This document shows positions 52,579 through 60,440 of a stretch of DNA of 64,000 nucleotides, in pieces. The DNA comes from CAYXGZ01 sp964464755 (lineage in GTDB: Bacteria; Planctomycetota; MHYJ01; JACPRB01): NCBI GenBank assembly GCA_964464755.1, contig CAYXGZ010000003.1:1-64000 (forward strand), given 5' to 3'. Position numbers and translations under genes: made by a program. The first letter of the stretch is position 1. Each line of letters begins with the position of its first letter. Under the pieces are notes generated by a model. That model saw nothing but the letters and a program-made list of their open reading frames with translations. It made no database searches and was not told where the DNA came from.

Positions 52579-55352
52579 AACGGAAGGCGGAGCGCCGCCC
52601 CCAGCGCGGCCGACGGGTCCTCCCCGTTCTCCATCACCCAGCCCGCCCAGCCCTCGATCCGCGCGGGCGCCCGCAGCGTCGTCACCGGCCAGAGCATCGC
52701 GAAGAAGTCCAGGCGCAGGCCGATTCCCACGCTCGCCGCGCCGGTCTCGCGCTCGAGGGCGTCCCCGAGCCGGTCGCCCACGAAGCCCGCGTCCGCGAAG
52801 ACGAAGGCCCGCACGTCCTTCAGGTGGAACCACTCGCCGACCCCGAGGAACTCCAGGGGCAGCCAGCGCAGGTCGCGCGAGATCGGGAAGCGCAGCTCGA
52901 GCGTCACGGTCCCCAGGTCCTCGCCTTCCAGGCTCCCCGCGCCCCGCACGCCCTGGTCCAGGCGCCAGGCCTCGTCCTCCACGAGCGGCCCGTCCTTCCG
53001 CAGCCAGCGCGCCTGCATCCAGAGGATGAGGTCCTGCAGCGGCGCGACGGATCCCTCGAACCCGACCCAGCTCTCCGCGAGATCCCGGTCGCCGCCGTAC
53101 GACTCGCGGTACCAGGCCGCGGCCGCCGTGACCGAGAAGCCCCACGAGGGGTCGAAGATCAGCCAGCCCGCCTGCCGCCCTAGCGTGAGCGCCAGCGACG
53201 GGCCGACGTCCGTCACCTCCACGTCGTCGAGCTCGTCCTCGAGGATCCGCGTCTCGCGCGCGAGGACGCCTCCGGAGAGCGTGACGTAGGGCGTGAGCGG
53301 GTAGTCGACGAAGGGCCCCGCGCCGAACTGCACGCGGTCGTCGAAGCGGCCCGCGAAGCCCTGGAGGCCGAAGGTCGGCCGCCAGCGCGCGTTGACGTAG
53401 GCCGCGGCCACGTCCCAGGAATGCGAGCCCCCGAAGATCCCCGAGAGCCAGAGCCGGTTCTCGTATTCCCGGTCCGTCGCGTGGAGCTGCAAGCCCGGCG
53501 TGATGAGCGACTCGCCGATCACCGGGACCATGAGCCAGTCGAGCGCGATCCGGCGCCGCGGCGTCGCGGGCTCGCCCGCGGGGGCCGGCGGCGCGAAGGG
53601 CGCGTACTCGGCCTTGCGGTGCTCCTGGCTCCAGCCCGGCTCGTCCTGCGGCGCCCAGTCCACCGCGTAGACGTCGGTCGAGCGGCGTTCCTGGTAGGTG
53701 ATGAGAAGCCGCTTCCCGTCCGGCGAGGGCTGCGGGAAGTGCACGCCGCCCTTCAGCTTCGTCAGCCGGCGCACCGAGCCCGCCGCGACGTCGACGACGA
53801 ACGCGTCGTAGACGCCGTCGACGTCCGCCGAGACCACGAGCCCCGAGCCGTCGCGGGTCCAGGTCGGGTGGTCGACCTGCGCCCAGGTCGGCGCGGGGAC
53901 CCGGCGCGCGCCGGTGGCCAGTTCCAGGATCGTGAGCTCCGCCCGTCCGTCGACCTCGTGGACGAAGGCGACGTGCCGGCCGTCGGGGCTCCACGCCGGG
54001 TGCCGGTCGTCGCCCGCGTCGTCCGTCAGCTTCTTCAGCGTGCGGGTGACGAGCGAGTAGACGTAGAGGTCGGCGGTCCCGCGCTTGAGGCCCGAGAAGA
54101 CGATCTCGTCGCCGGTCGGCGACCAGCACGGCGCGTGGACCTCGTCGAGGTCGGGGCGGACAGGTTCCACTCCTCCCTCGACGTCGCAGAGGATCAGGTA
54201 ATCCCGATGGCTGAAGGACCCCGCGACCACGACGCGCTTTCCGTCGGGCGACCAGGAGGGGGCGGAGTGCAGGGAGTCCACGCCGAAAAGCCGGCGGACG
54301 CCGAGCAGGCCCCGCCCGTCCACGTAGACCTCGGGGACGAGGGAGTCGATCGAGACCCAGGCGACCTTCGAGCCGTCCGGCGACCAGCGGGCCGCGCCGG
54401 TGAGGATGCGGTAGTACTCGCGGGTGTCGGTGATCCGGCCCGAGGGCGCGCCGCGGCCCTCCCGCTGCGGGGCGTAGCGCTTGGCGAGCCAGTCGCGGAA
54501 GCCCTTCTCGAGCTCGGCGCGGCCGAGGCCGAGCGACTTCACGAGGATGCGGTTCATCGTCAGGCCGAGGCGCTTCCGGTACGCCTGCAGCACGCGCGCG
54601 GGCGCGTCGGGCGCGACGGCCTCCTCGAGGTAGCGGAAGAACATCGAGCCGAGGTAGTAGACGGCGATGTAGTCCCAGTGGTTGAGCGGGTAGCCGTCGA
54701 ACATCTCGCTGAGCGAGTAGACGTGCTCGTCGGCGAGGTCGCGGACGTACTCGTCCTTGAGGCCGTCGAAGATGCCGGCGCCGTAGTCGGCGAAGCCCTC
54801 CCAGAACCACTGGGGGATGATCCCGTCCTTCATCGCGATGAGGTACGAGGGCAGGCGCCAGGGGAAGATCTCCTGGAACTGGAGCTGGTGGACGAGCTCG
54901 TGGCGCACGAACCAGGCGTTCCAGCGGTCGCTGCCCTGGCAGTGGAGGAAGATGCGGTCCTGCAGGGGCTCGGCGAAGGCGAAGGCGCGGCGGCGGGCGA
55001 GGCGGCAGCACGGGAGGACGGGGGCCGGCTCGGCGGCGGCCGCGTGGCCGGAGGCCCGCAGGGCCGGGTGGACCGTCGCGGCCCGGGCGTTGCCGCTCGA
55101 GGCGGCGAGGTCGTGGTAGCTGCGGTGGAGGAAGACGGAGATGCGGCGCTCGAGGGTCACCCCGCAGGTCTTCTCGATGCGGGTCCTCGCGTCCTCGAAG
55201 AGGCCGGCGAAGTGGCGGGCGCGATCGAGGAGGTCGTCGGACGGGTAGTAGAGGTCGAAGTGCTCGGATTTCAGGAGCCGCCAGTCCTTGGCCTCCTGGC
55301 GGACCTGGACCTGGCCGAGCAGGGCCGCGACGAGCAGGGTCGGGACGAGCAT
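52575..55352 (-). CDS. Outer-membrane fusion: gluzincin-like peptidase domain, PD40 propeller, C-terminal barrel
   Basis: 925 residues with a short signal peptide. Residues about 25-290: a peptidase-MA-like domain with the zinc motif HELVH (151-155) and the third ligand in WFWEGFADY (E185). About 310-560: six PD40/TolB-like blades, each with a 'WSPDG' motif (AARWSPDGSKVAW, APSWSPDGKRVVV, APCWSPTGDEIVF, PAWSPDGRHVAF, TWTRDGSGLVV, QPSPDGKRLLI). About 620-925: a barrel of alternating strands ending in a terminal Phe (RLPF), as in outer-membrane proteins. It probably acts at the cell surface or periplasm on protein or peptidoglycan-linked substrates; the substrate is unknown. It follows truB without a gap. 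Confidence 0.83.
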   Translation of the reverse strand: MLVPTLLVAALLGQVQVRQEAKDWRLLKSEHFDLYYPSDDLLDRARHFAGLFEDARTRIEKTCGVTLERRISVFLHRSYHDLAASSGNARAATVHPALRASGHAAAAEPAPVLPCCRLARRRAFAFAEPLQDRIFLHCQGSDRWNAWFVRHELVHQLQFQEIFPWRLPSYLIAMKDGIIPQWFWEGFADYGAGIFDGLKDEYVRDLADEHVYSLSEMFDGYPLNHWDYIAVYYLGSMFFRYLEEAVAPDAPARVLQAYRKRLGLTMNRILVKSLGLGRAELEKGFRDWLAKRYAPQREGRGAPSGRITDTREYYRILTGAARWSPDGSKVAWVSIDSLVPEVYVDGRGLLGVRRLFGVDSLHSAPSWSPDGKRVVVAGSFSHRDYLILCDVEGGVEPVRPDLDEVHAPCWSPTGDEIVFSGLKRGTADLYVYSLVTRTLKKLTDDAGDDRHPAWSPDGRHVAFVHEVDGRAELTILELATGARRVPAPTWAQVDHPTWTRDGSGLVVSADVDGVYDAFVVDVAAGSVRRLTKLKGGVHFPQPSPDGKRLLITYQERRSTDVYAVDWAPQDEPGWSQEHRKAEYAPFAPPAPAGEPATPRRRIALDWLMVPVIGESLITPGLQLHATDREYENRLWLSGIFGGSHSWDVAAAYVNARWRPTFGLQGFAGRFDDRVQFGAGPFVDYPLTPYVTLSGGVLARETRILEDELDDVEVTDVGPSLALTLGRQAGWLIFDPSWGFSVTAAAAWYRESYGGDRDLAESWVGFEGSVAPLQDLILWMQARWLRKDGPLVEDEAWRLDQGVRGAGSLEGEDLGTVTLELRFPISRDLRWLPLEFLGVGEWFHLKDVRAFVFADAGFVGDRLGDALERETGAASVGIGLRLDFFAMLWPVTTLRAPARIEGWAGWVMENGEDPSAALGAALRLPF

Positions 55353-56195
55353 CTAGCCTCCGAGCACGACGCGGGGTTTCAGGCGGCCGTCGCGGGGTTC
55401 GCCGATCCCCAGCAGGCGGCCCTCGTGGACGACGCGGACGAACGGGGCGGGCGCGGGCTGGTCGAGGATCCGGCCCTGGAGGAAGCGGGCGGCCTCGCCC
55501 TCCCCGAGCTCGACGGCGGGGAGGCCCGCGAGCCCCGCGTCGGGCGGGAGGACGGCCGCGAGGAAGTCGCCGCCGCTCTTCACGGCCTGCTCGACGCGGA
55601 ACGGCCCGGAGGCGGTGCGCCGGAGCTCCGCGAGGTGGGCGCCGACGCCGAGGGCCTCGCCGAGGTCGCGGGCGATCGAGCGGATGTAGGTGCCGCGCGA
55701 GCAGCGGATCCGCAGCCGGACGACGGGCGGCTCGAAGGCGGTGAGCTCCAGCTCCGTGACGGTCACCTCGCGCTCGGGGAGCTCGACGGTCTCGCCGGCC
55801 CGGGCGCGGCGGTAGGAGCGGACGCCGTCGACCTTCACGGCGCTGTAGGCGGGCGGGCGCTGGCGGAGCCGGCCGCGGAAGGCCGAGAGGCGGGCCTCGA
55901 CGTCGGCGCGGGTGACGGCGGAGGGGTCGCGCTCGGCGAGGACGCGGCCCTCGGCGTCGTCGGTGTCGGTCGAGGCGCCGAGGCGGACCGCGGCGAGGTA
56001 CTCCTTGTCGTGGTCCTCCATGTACGGGAGGAGGCGGCGCGCGCGGCCGAGGGCGACGACGAGGAGGCCGGTGGCGGCGGGGTCGAGCGTGCCCGCGTGG
56101 CCCGCGTGGCGGTCGCCCGTGGTGCGGCGGACCTCCTCGAGGGCGTCGTGGGAGGTCAGGCCGGCGGCCTTGTCGAGCAGGAGGAGTCCGTCCAC
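55353..56195 (-). CDS. truB: tRNA pseudouridine(55) synthase TruB
   Basis: 280 residues. The catalytic Asp is D38 in HAGHAGTLDPAATGLL. The YSAVKVDGVRSYRRARAGE block and the RCSRGTYIRSIARDLGEALG motif confirm TruB, which makes Psi55 in tRNA T loops. GTG 56195 is chosen: TATGAT ends six bases upstream. It is divergent with rsmI, whose promoter lies 14 bases away. Confidence 0.94.
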   Translation of the reverse strand: MDGLLLLDKAAGLTSHDALEEVRRTTGDRHAGHAGTLDPAATGLLVVALGRARRLLPYMEDHDKEYLAAVRLGASTDTDDAEGRVLAERDPSAVTRADVEARLSAFRGRLRQRPPAYSAVKVDGVRSYRRARAGETVELPEREVTVTELELTAFEPPVVRLRIRCSRGTYIRSIARDLGEALGVGAHLAELRRTASGPFRVEQAVKSGGDFLAAVLPPDAGLAGLPAVELGEGEAARFLQGRILDQPAPAPFVRVVHEGRLLGIGEPRDGRLKPRVVLGG

Positions 56196-56201
56196 GGCGC
56201 G

Positions 56202-56207
56202 ATCATA
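56202..56207 (-). promoter_or_regulatory. -10 box of truB
   Basis: Minus strand TATGAT ending six bases before GTG 56195. Confidence 0.5.
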
Positions 56208-56221
56208 GCAGGGCGGCCGGA

Positions 56222-56227
56222 TATGAT
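56222..56227 (+). promoter_or_regulatory. -10 box of rsmI
   Basis: TATGAT ending six bases before ATG 56234, the same hexamer and spacing as truB on the other strand. Confidence 0.5.
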
Positions 56228-56233
56228 GTCGCG

Positions 56234-56950
56234 ATGCCCGGGACCCTCCACGTCGTCGCGACGCCGATCGGCAACCTCGAGGACGTGACGCTGCGGGCGC
56301 TGAAGGTGCTGCGCGAGGTCGCGGTGATCGCCAGCGAGGACACGCGGACGACGCGGCGGCTGCTCGACGCCCACGGGATCCGCACGCCGCTGACGTCGTA
56401 CTTCCAGCACTCGGGGCCGGGCAAGCGCGCGGACCTGCTGGACCGGCTCCGGGGCGGCGAGTCGATCGCGCTGGTGTCGGAATCCGGGACCCCGGGGATC
56501 TCGGATCCCGGGGCGGACCTGGTGTCGGAGGCCCACGCGGCGGGGATCCCCGTGCGGGTGGTGCCGGGCCCCTGCGCGGCGGCCGCGGCGGCGTCGGGCA
56601 GCGGCCTGCCCGTGGACCGCTTCGTCTTCGAGGGCTTCCTGCCCCGCAAGCCGGGCAAGCGCCGGCGGGCGCTGAAGGAGCTGGCGGCGCAGGAGCGGAC
56701 GCTCGTCTTCTACGAGTCGCCGCACCGGGTGCTGGCGACGCTGGCCGACATGGAGAAGGTGCTGGGCCCGCGGCGGATGGTCGTGGCGCGCGAGCTGACG
56801 AAGATCTACGAGGAGCTGCGCTCGACGACGATCCCGGCGGCCGCGGCGGAGATCGCGGCCAAGGGCCCCAAGGGCGAGTACGTGCTCGTCGTGGCGGGCG
56901 CGCCGAAGCGCAGGCCCGGGAGCCGCCGCCGGGACTCCGAGGAGGAGTAG
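56234..56950 (+). CDS. rsmI: 16S rRNA 2'-O-methyltransferase RsmI
   Basis: 238 residues, slightly short. ATPIGNLEDVTLRALKVL at the start, ASEDTRTTRRLL, then SESGTPGISDPGADLV and YESPHRVLATLADM are the RsmI (YraL) signatures. It methylates the ribose of C1402 of 16S rRNA. The C-terminus is Arg/Ser/Glu-rich. Leaderless start predicted. The stop lies within the only T-tract terminator found at a gene end in the window. Confidence 0.94.
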   Translation: MPGTLHVVATPIGNLEDVTLRALKVLREVAVIASEDTRTTRRLLDAHGIRTPLTSYFQHSGPGKRADLLDRLRGGESIALVSESGTPGISDPGADLVSEAHAAGIPVRVVPGPCAAAAAASGSGLPVDRFVFEGFLPRKPGKRRRALKELAAQERTLVFYESPHRVLATLADMEKVLGPRRMVVARELTKIYEELRSTTIPAAAAEIAAKGPKGEYVLVVAGAPKRRPGSRRRDSEEE

Positions 56951-56963
56951 GCGGACTTTTTTT
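56926..56963 (+). terminator. Intrinsic terminator of rsmI
   Basis: CCGCC (56926-56930) pairs with GGCGG (56950-56954) around an inner stem ACTCC/GGAGT with loop GAGGA; the outer stem is followed by AC and T7 (56957-56963). It overlaps the last codons and stop of rsmI and isolates the downstream GntR operon. Confidence 0.6.
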
Positions 56964-56985
56964 CGGGAATCCCCAAACTCCGGCC

Positions 56986-57015
56986 TTGACGCGGCGTCTT
57001 ATGTGTGCTAGTAAT
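56986..57015 (+). promoter_or_regulatory. Promoter of the GntR-ABC operon
   Basis: TTGACG at 56986-56991, an 18-base spacer, AGTAAT at 57010-57015, about nine bases before ATG 57025. The -10 is inside the palindrome described next. Confidence 0.45.
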
Positions 57016-57023
57016 ACTAGTAC
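57005..57023 (+). promoter_or_regulatory. Palindromic operator for the GntR regulator
   Basis: Near-perfect palindrome GTGCTAGTA-A-TACTAGTAC (8 of 9 arm bases match; the inner CTAGTA-A-TACTAG is perfect), overlapping the -10 region. It is strikingly AT-rich against its surroundings and ends one base before the ATG. It is the form expected of a YtrA-type auto-repressor site. Confidence 0.6.
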
Positions 57024-57024
57024 A

Positions 57025-57423
57025 ATGGCTACGCGCATCCGGCTGGCGACGGGAAGTCCGACCCCGCTCTTCGCCCAGATCGTCCACCAGGTCCGGCAGG
57101 CCGTGGCGGTCGGGGCCCTGAAGGCGGGCGAGCAGCTGCCCACGGTCCGCGAGCTCGCCGCCGAGCTCGTCCTCAACCCCAACACCGTCGCCAAGGCCTA
57201 CCAGGAGCTGGAGCGCGACGGCGTCCTCGTCACCCGCCGCGGCGCCGGCACCTTCGTCGCCGAGGCGAACTGCGTCCTCGCCCCCCAGGAGCGCGAGCGC
57301 CTCCTCGCCGGCAAGGTCGACGAGTGCCTCACGGAGGCCGTCCACCTCGGCTTCGGCCGCCGGCACGTCACCGCCGTCTTCACGAAGGGCCTCGGCAAGT
57401 ACCAGTGGCCGGAGGAACGATGA
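57025..57423 (+). CDS. GntR-family regulator, YtrA subfamily
   Basis: 132 residues. The winged-helix domain is at about 5-75: PLFAQIVHQVRQAVAVGALKAGEQLPTVRELAAELVLNPNTVAKAYQELERDGVLVTRRGAGTFV. A short C-terminal helical tail of about 45 residues replaces the usual effector domain; that small tail defines YtrA regulators of ABC transporters. It probably represses the operon by binding the palindrome that overlaps its own promoter. ATG 57025 keeps the domain and starts next to the operator. It overlaps the ATPase gene as ATGA. Confidence 0.9.
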   Translation: MATRIRLATGSPTPLFAQIVHQVRQAVAVGALKAGEQLPTVRELAAELVLNPNTVAKAYQELERDGVLVTRRGAGTFVAEANCVLAPQERERLLAGKVDECLTEAVHLGFGRRHVTAVFTKGLGKYQWPEER

Positions 57424-58340
57424 ACTGGGCGATCGACTGCGACGGGCTGACGCGGGACTTCGGGTCCAAGCGCGCCGTCTGGGACCTTGGCCTCAAGGTC
57501 CCGACCGGGTGCGTCTACGGCCTGCTCGGCCGCAACGGCTCCGGGAAGTCCACCACCCTCAAGATGCTCCTCGGCATGCTGCCGCCCACGCGCGGCGCCT
57601 GCCGGCTCCTCGGCGAGGACTCGGCCGCCCTCTCCCCCGCCACCCGCCGCCGCGTCGGCTACCTCCTCGAGGGCCACCCGCTCTGGCGCACTTGGCGGGT
57701 CTCCCAGCTCCGCGACCTCGTCCGCCCCCACCACTCGGCCTGGAACGACCGCCTCTTCGACGAGACCCTCGAGCGCTTCGAGATCGACCCCTCGCGCCGC
57801 GTCTGGACGCTCTCGCGCGGCCAGCGCGGCATGGTCAACCTCGCCCTCGTCCTGGCGCCCGAGCCCGAGCTCCTCATCATGGACGACCCCGCGCTCGGCC
57901 TCGACCCCGTCGTCCGCCGCCGCTTCCTCGAGATGATGATCCAGGTCCTGCACCGCGAGGGCCGCACCGTGCTCTTCGCGTCGCACAACCTCGCCGACGT
58001 CGAGCGCGTCGCCGACCGCGTCGGCATCCTCGAGAACGGCGTGCTCCGCGTCGACTGCCGCACCGACGAGTTCCTCGAGGGCGTGAGGCGGGTCGAGTTC
58101 GCCGGGAGCCCGCCGCCCGAGCTCGGGACCTTCCCCGGGCTGCTCGAAGTCGAGGCGAAGGGCGACCGGACCGTCCTCTCGGTGGCCGCCTTCGACGACG
58201 AGAAGCGGCGGCAGCTCTCGGCGCTGCTGCCGCAGGGCTACGAGGAGGTTCCGCTGAGCCTCGAGGACGCCTTCGTCGCGTACGCGGGGCGGCGCCCCTC
58301 CCAGGTCCGGCCCGCGGTCCCCGTGACGAAAGGAGCGTGA
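57420..58340 (+). CDS. ABC transporter ATP-binding protein of the GntR-controlled operon
   Basis: 306 residues. Walker A GRNGSGKST (37-45) is intact. The signature loop reads LSRGQ (131-135) rather than LSGGQ. Walker B reads LLIMDDP (151-157), with Asp156 at the position of the catalytic Glu. ABC-2-type ATPases with DDP occur in YtrB-like systems, so the protein may still work, perhaps slowly. The H-loop is present in FASHNL. It powers the two membrane proteins encoded next. It overlaps the regulator as ATGA. Confidence 0.9.
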   Translation: MNWAIDCDGLTRDFGSKRAVWDLGLKVPTGCVYGLLGRNGSGKSTTLKMLLGMLPPTRGACRLLGEDSAALSPATRRRVGYLLEGHPLWRTWRVSQLRDLVRPHHSAWNDRLFDETLERFEIDPSRRVWTLSRGQRGMVNLALVLAPEPELLIMDDPALGLDPVVRRRFLEMMIQVLHREGRTVLFASHNLADVERVADRVGILENGVLRVDCRTDEFLEGVRRVEFAGSPPPELGTFPGLLEVEAKGDRTVLSVAAFDDEKRRQLSALLPQGYEEVPLSLEDAFVAYAGRRPSQVRPAVPVTKGA

Positions 58341-58344
58341 AGCC

Positions 58345-59007
58345 ATGGGTCCCCTGATCCGCAAGGAACTCCGCGCCGGCTGGATGTTCGCCCTGCTGGC
58401 CTTCCTGGCGCAGTCCTGGGTCGTCGTGAGCCTGCTCGTCGACTTCGACGTGAAGCTCCTGCGGGACTTCGACCTCTTCGGGCCGGTCCTGGCCCGCTCC
58501 CCCTTCGCCCGGGTGGACTACGCCGAGTACCCGGGGACGATCGCCATGTTCCTGGGCCTCGCGCTGGGCCTCCTGCAGACGGTCCCGGAGAGCGTGCAGG
58601 GGACGACGCCGTACCTCGTCCACATCGCGGGCGGGCGGCCCTCCGTCGTGAGCGCCAAGCTGCTCTCGGGCGCCGTCCTCTTCCTCGCGGCCGCGCTCCC
58701 GGTGCTGTTCGGGTTCCCCGTGGCGGCGGCCCGGGACGGGCTCGGGGTCGGCGACCTCGCCCACCTCTGGGTCGTCCTCGCCGCGTGCTTCGTCCTGTAC
58801 CTCGGCACGCTCGCCTGCCTCATCCGCGGGCATCGAGGCCTCGTCCAGGGGCTCGTGCAGCAGCTCGCGATCGCGACGTTCGTCATCGTGGGCCTGGCCG
58901 TGTCGCTGGGCAGCCCCGTGCTCGGGCCCGCCCTCGTGGCCCTGGGCCTCGTCGGGTCCTTCACCCTCGCCGCGGCGTACGCGGGTTTCTCGGTCCGGCA
59001 GTTCTAG
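58345..59007 (+). CDS. ABC-2-type permease of the GntR-controlled operon
   Basis: 220 residues with about six transmembrane helices: near 12-32, 63-82, 100-120, 125-150, 165-185 and 190-210. It begins MGPLIRKELRAGWMF, a cytoplasmic start typical of ABC-2 permeases, and has no signal peptide. The PFARVDYAEYPGTIAMFLG and ESVQGTTPYLVHIAGGRPSV loops recall ABC permeases that handle antibiotics or lipids. It follows the ATPase by four bases. Confidence 0.8.
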   Translation: MGPLIRKELRAGWMFALLAFLAQSWVVVSLLVDFDVKLLRDFDLFGPVLARSPFARVDYAEYPGTIAMFLGLALGLLQTVPESVQGTTPYLVHIAGGRPSVVSAKLLSGAVLFLAAALPVLFGFPVAAARDGLGVGDLAHLWVVLAACFVLYLGTLACLIRGHRGLVQGLVQQLAIATFVIVGLAVSLGSPVLGPALVALGLVGSFTLAAAYAGFSVRQF

Positions 59008-59021
59008 CCCCGGAGATCGTC

Positions 59022-60368
59022 ATGAAGCGAACGAACGCGGTGCTCGGCGGGACGGCCCTCCTCTTCGGCTGGATCCTCGCGGTCCTGCTCGCGAGCGTGG
59101 TGTTCCTGCAGGCCGCGATCTCGACCAGCGGCGGCCCGAACTACCGCGCCATCTGGCAGGACGACAACATCCGCATCGTCCAGGGAGATTACTTCGAGGG
59201 GCCCGGCCTGCGCGAGGCCGAGTTCCCGGCCGTCGGGAGCAAGGGAGAGCTCGGGAAGGACGACTGGGTGGCCCAGCAATTCGAGTCGTTCGTGGGGGCG
59301 GAGGATCGCGACTATCGCCGGCCCTACTCCATGATGGCCTATTCGGACGGCAACTCGGGGACCTGGCAGTTCCGGCCCCGGCAGGGCATCCGCTACCTGG
59401 GGCCCGACGGCCGGTTGCTGGGTTCGCTGACCGAGGCGGGGTGGGTGGAGGGCCGGGAGGCGGCGTTCGGGCCCTCCCGAGTCCACTGGCTGAACGTCGA
59501 ACCCGCCCACCGGACAGCGCGGTACTTGAGCGACGCCGGTCTGTACGGGGTGGACCTCGGAGAGCGGAAGATCACCCGCCTGGTCGAGGAGCGGGTCGAC
59601 TGGTCCGACCTCCGCATCTGGAGGCAGGCGGGACGGACCTGGTGCCTGACGGGCCAGAGGCTCCTCTGGGCCGCCACGGGGCCGAAACCGGCCGGCGGCA
59701 GCCTGCCGCTCCCTGCCGGGCTCGATCCCGCCACGGTCGAAGCCAGGCCCTTGCTCGATTTCGGGATCATCCTCCGGGGCGAGATCCCCGGGTCCCGCAC
59801 CGACCGGAAGGTCGAGTACCGCGTCGCCGTGATCGACGGCCGCGGCGTGCTGCAGTCCGAGTACTCCTACACCTTGTCGGCCCCCCCGGGAACCCGCCTC
59901 CTGTCCCAGAAGGAGGTGCGGACGCTCCTGGTGAGGTCCGAACTCTCCGGACTCACCGGAGGCTGGGGACAGATCGCCAGCTCGGCGCTGATGCCCCCCG
60001 GCCTCGTCCTCCTCGTCCGGTCGCTGACCTTCCACTCGATGGATCTCGAGCGGCTCCCCGCGCTCCTGCGGATCTTCCAGTCCCTCGTCATCGGCTTCAT
60101 CGTGTCCGCCCTCCTCGCGCTCTGGGTGCTGCGCAGCTGCCTGAAGCGCCGGCGGGGGGCGGGGGTGACCGCGGCCTGGGTGCTGATCACGGTCCTCTTC
60201 GGAGTCGCCGGGGCGCTGACCTACCGGAGCCTCGCCCGCTTCGAGAAGCTCGAGACCTGCGGCGGGTGCGCGAAGCCCTTCCCCGCCTCGATGGGCGCCT
60301 GCGCGTCCTGCGGCCGCGCGGCCGAGCCGCCCGCGAAGCTCGGGATCGAGATGCTGCGCCCGGCCTAG
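59022..60368 (+). CDS. Membrane protein with extracytoplasmic propeller-like domain and C-terminal zinc ribbon
   Basis: 448 residues. An N-terminal helix (about 9-31) precedes an extracytoplasmic domain of about 290 residues rich in YLGPDGR, LSDAGLYGVDLGERKI and similar strand-turn motifs, which recall beta-propeller blades. Two more helices lie at about 347-367 and 383-405, and the C-terminus has a cytoplasmic zinc ribbon (CGGC...CASC). It is the last gene of the GntR-ABC operon (14 bases after the permease) and may be its accessory or sensor subunit. I do not recognise a named family. Confidence 0.72.
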   Translation: MKRTNAVLGGTALLFGWILAVLLASVVFLQAAISTSGGPNYRAIWQDDNIRIVQGDYFEGPGLREAEFPAVGSKGELGKDDWVAQQFESFVGAEDRDYRRPYSMMAYSDGNSGTWQFRPRQGIRYLGPDGRLLGSLTEAGWVEGREAAFGPSRVHWLNVEPAHRTARYLSDAGLYGVDLGERKITRLVEERVDWSDLRIWRQAGRTWCLTGQRLLWAATGPKPAGGSLPLPAGLDPATVEARPLLDFGIILRGEIPGSRTDRKVEYRVAVIDGRGVLQSEYSYTLSAPPGTRLLSQKEVRTLLVRSELSGLTGGWGQIASSALMPPGLVLLVRSLTFHSMDLERLPALLRIFQSLVIGFIVSALLALWVLRSCLKRRRGAGVTAAWVLITVLFGVAGALTYRSLARFEKLETCGGCAKPFPASMGACASCGRAAEPPAKLGIEMLRPA

Positions 60369-60390
60369 GGGTTCGACCTTCCGGTCTTGC

Positions 60391-60418
60391 CGGGTTGCCG
60401 CCGGAGGCGGACAACCCG
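60391..60418. terminator. Bidirectional GC-rich hairpin between convergent genes
   Basis: CGGGTTG-CCGCC (60391-60402) pairs with GGCGG-A-CAACCCG (60406-60418), one bulged A and a three-base loop: a 12-bp stem. It has no T tract. It lies in the 72-base gap between the ABC accessory gene and the OMP gene, where it may end transcription from both sides. Confidence 0.5.
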
Positions 60419-60440
60419 AGGACTCAAGGGGTGCTCACCC

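Noticed and set aside
56951..57024. Small ORF or ncRNA in the gap before the GntR gene.
   Set aside because: The gap is explained by the rsmI T tract, the TTGACG/AGTAAT promoter and the palindromic operator.
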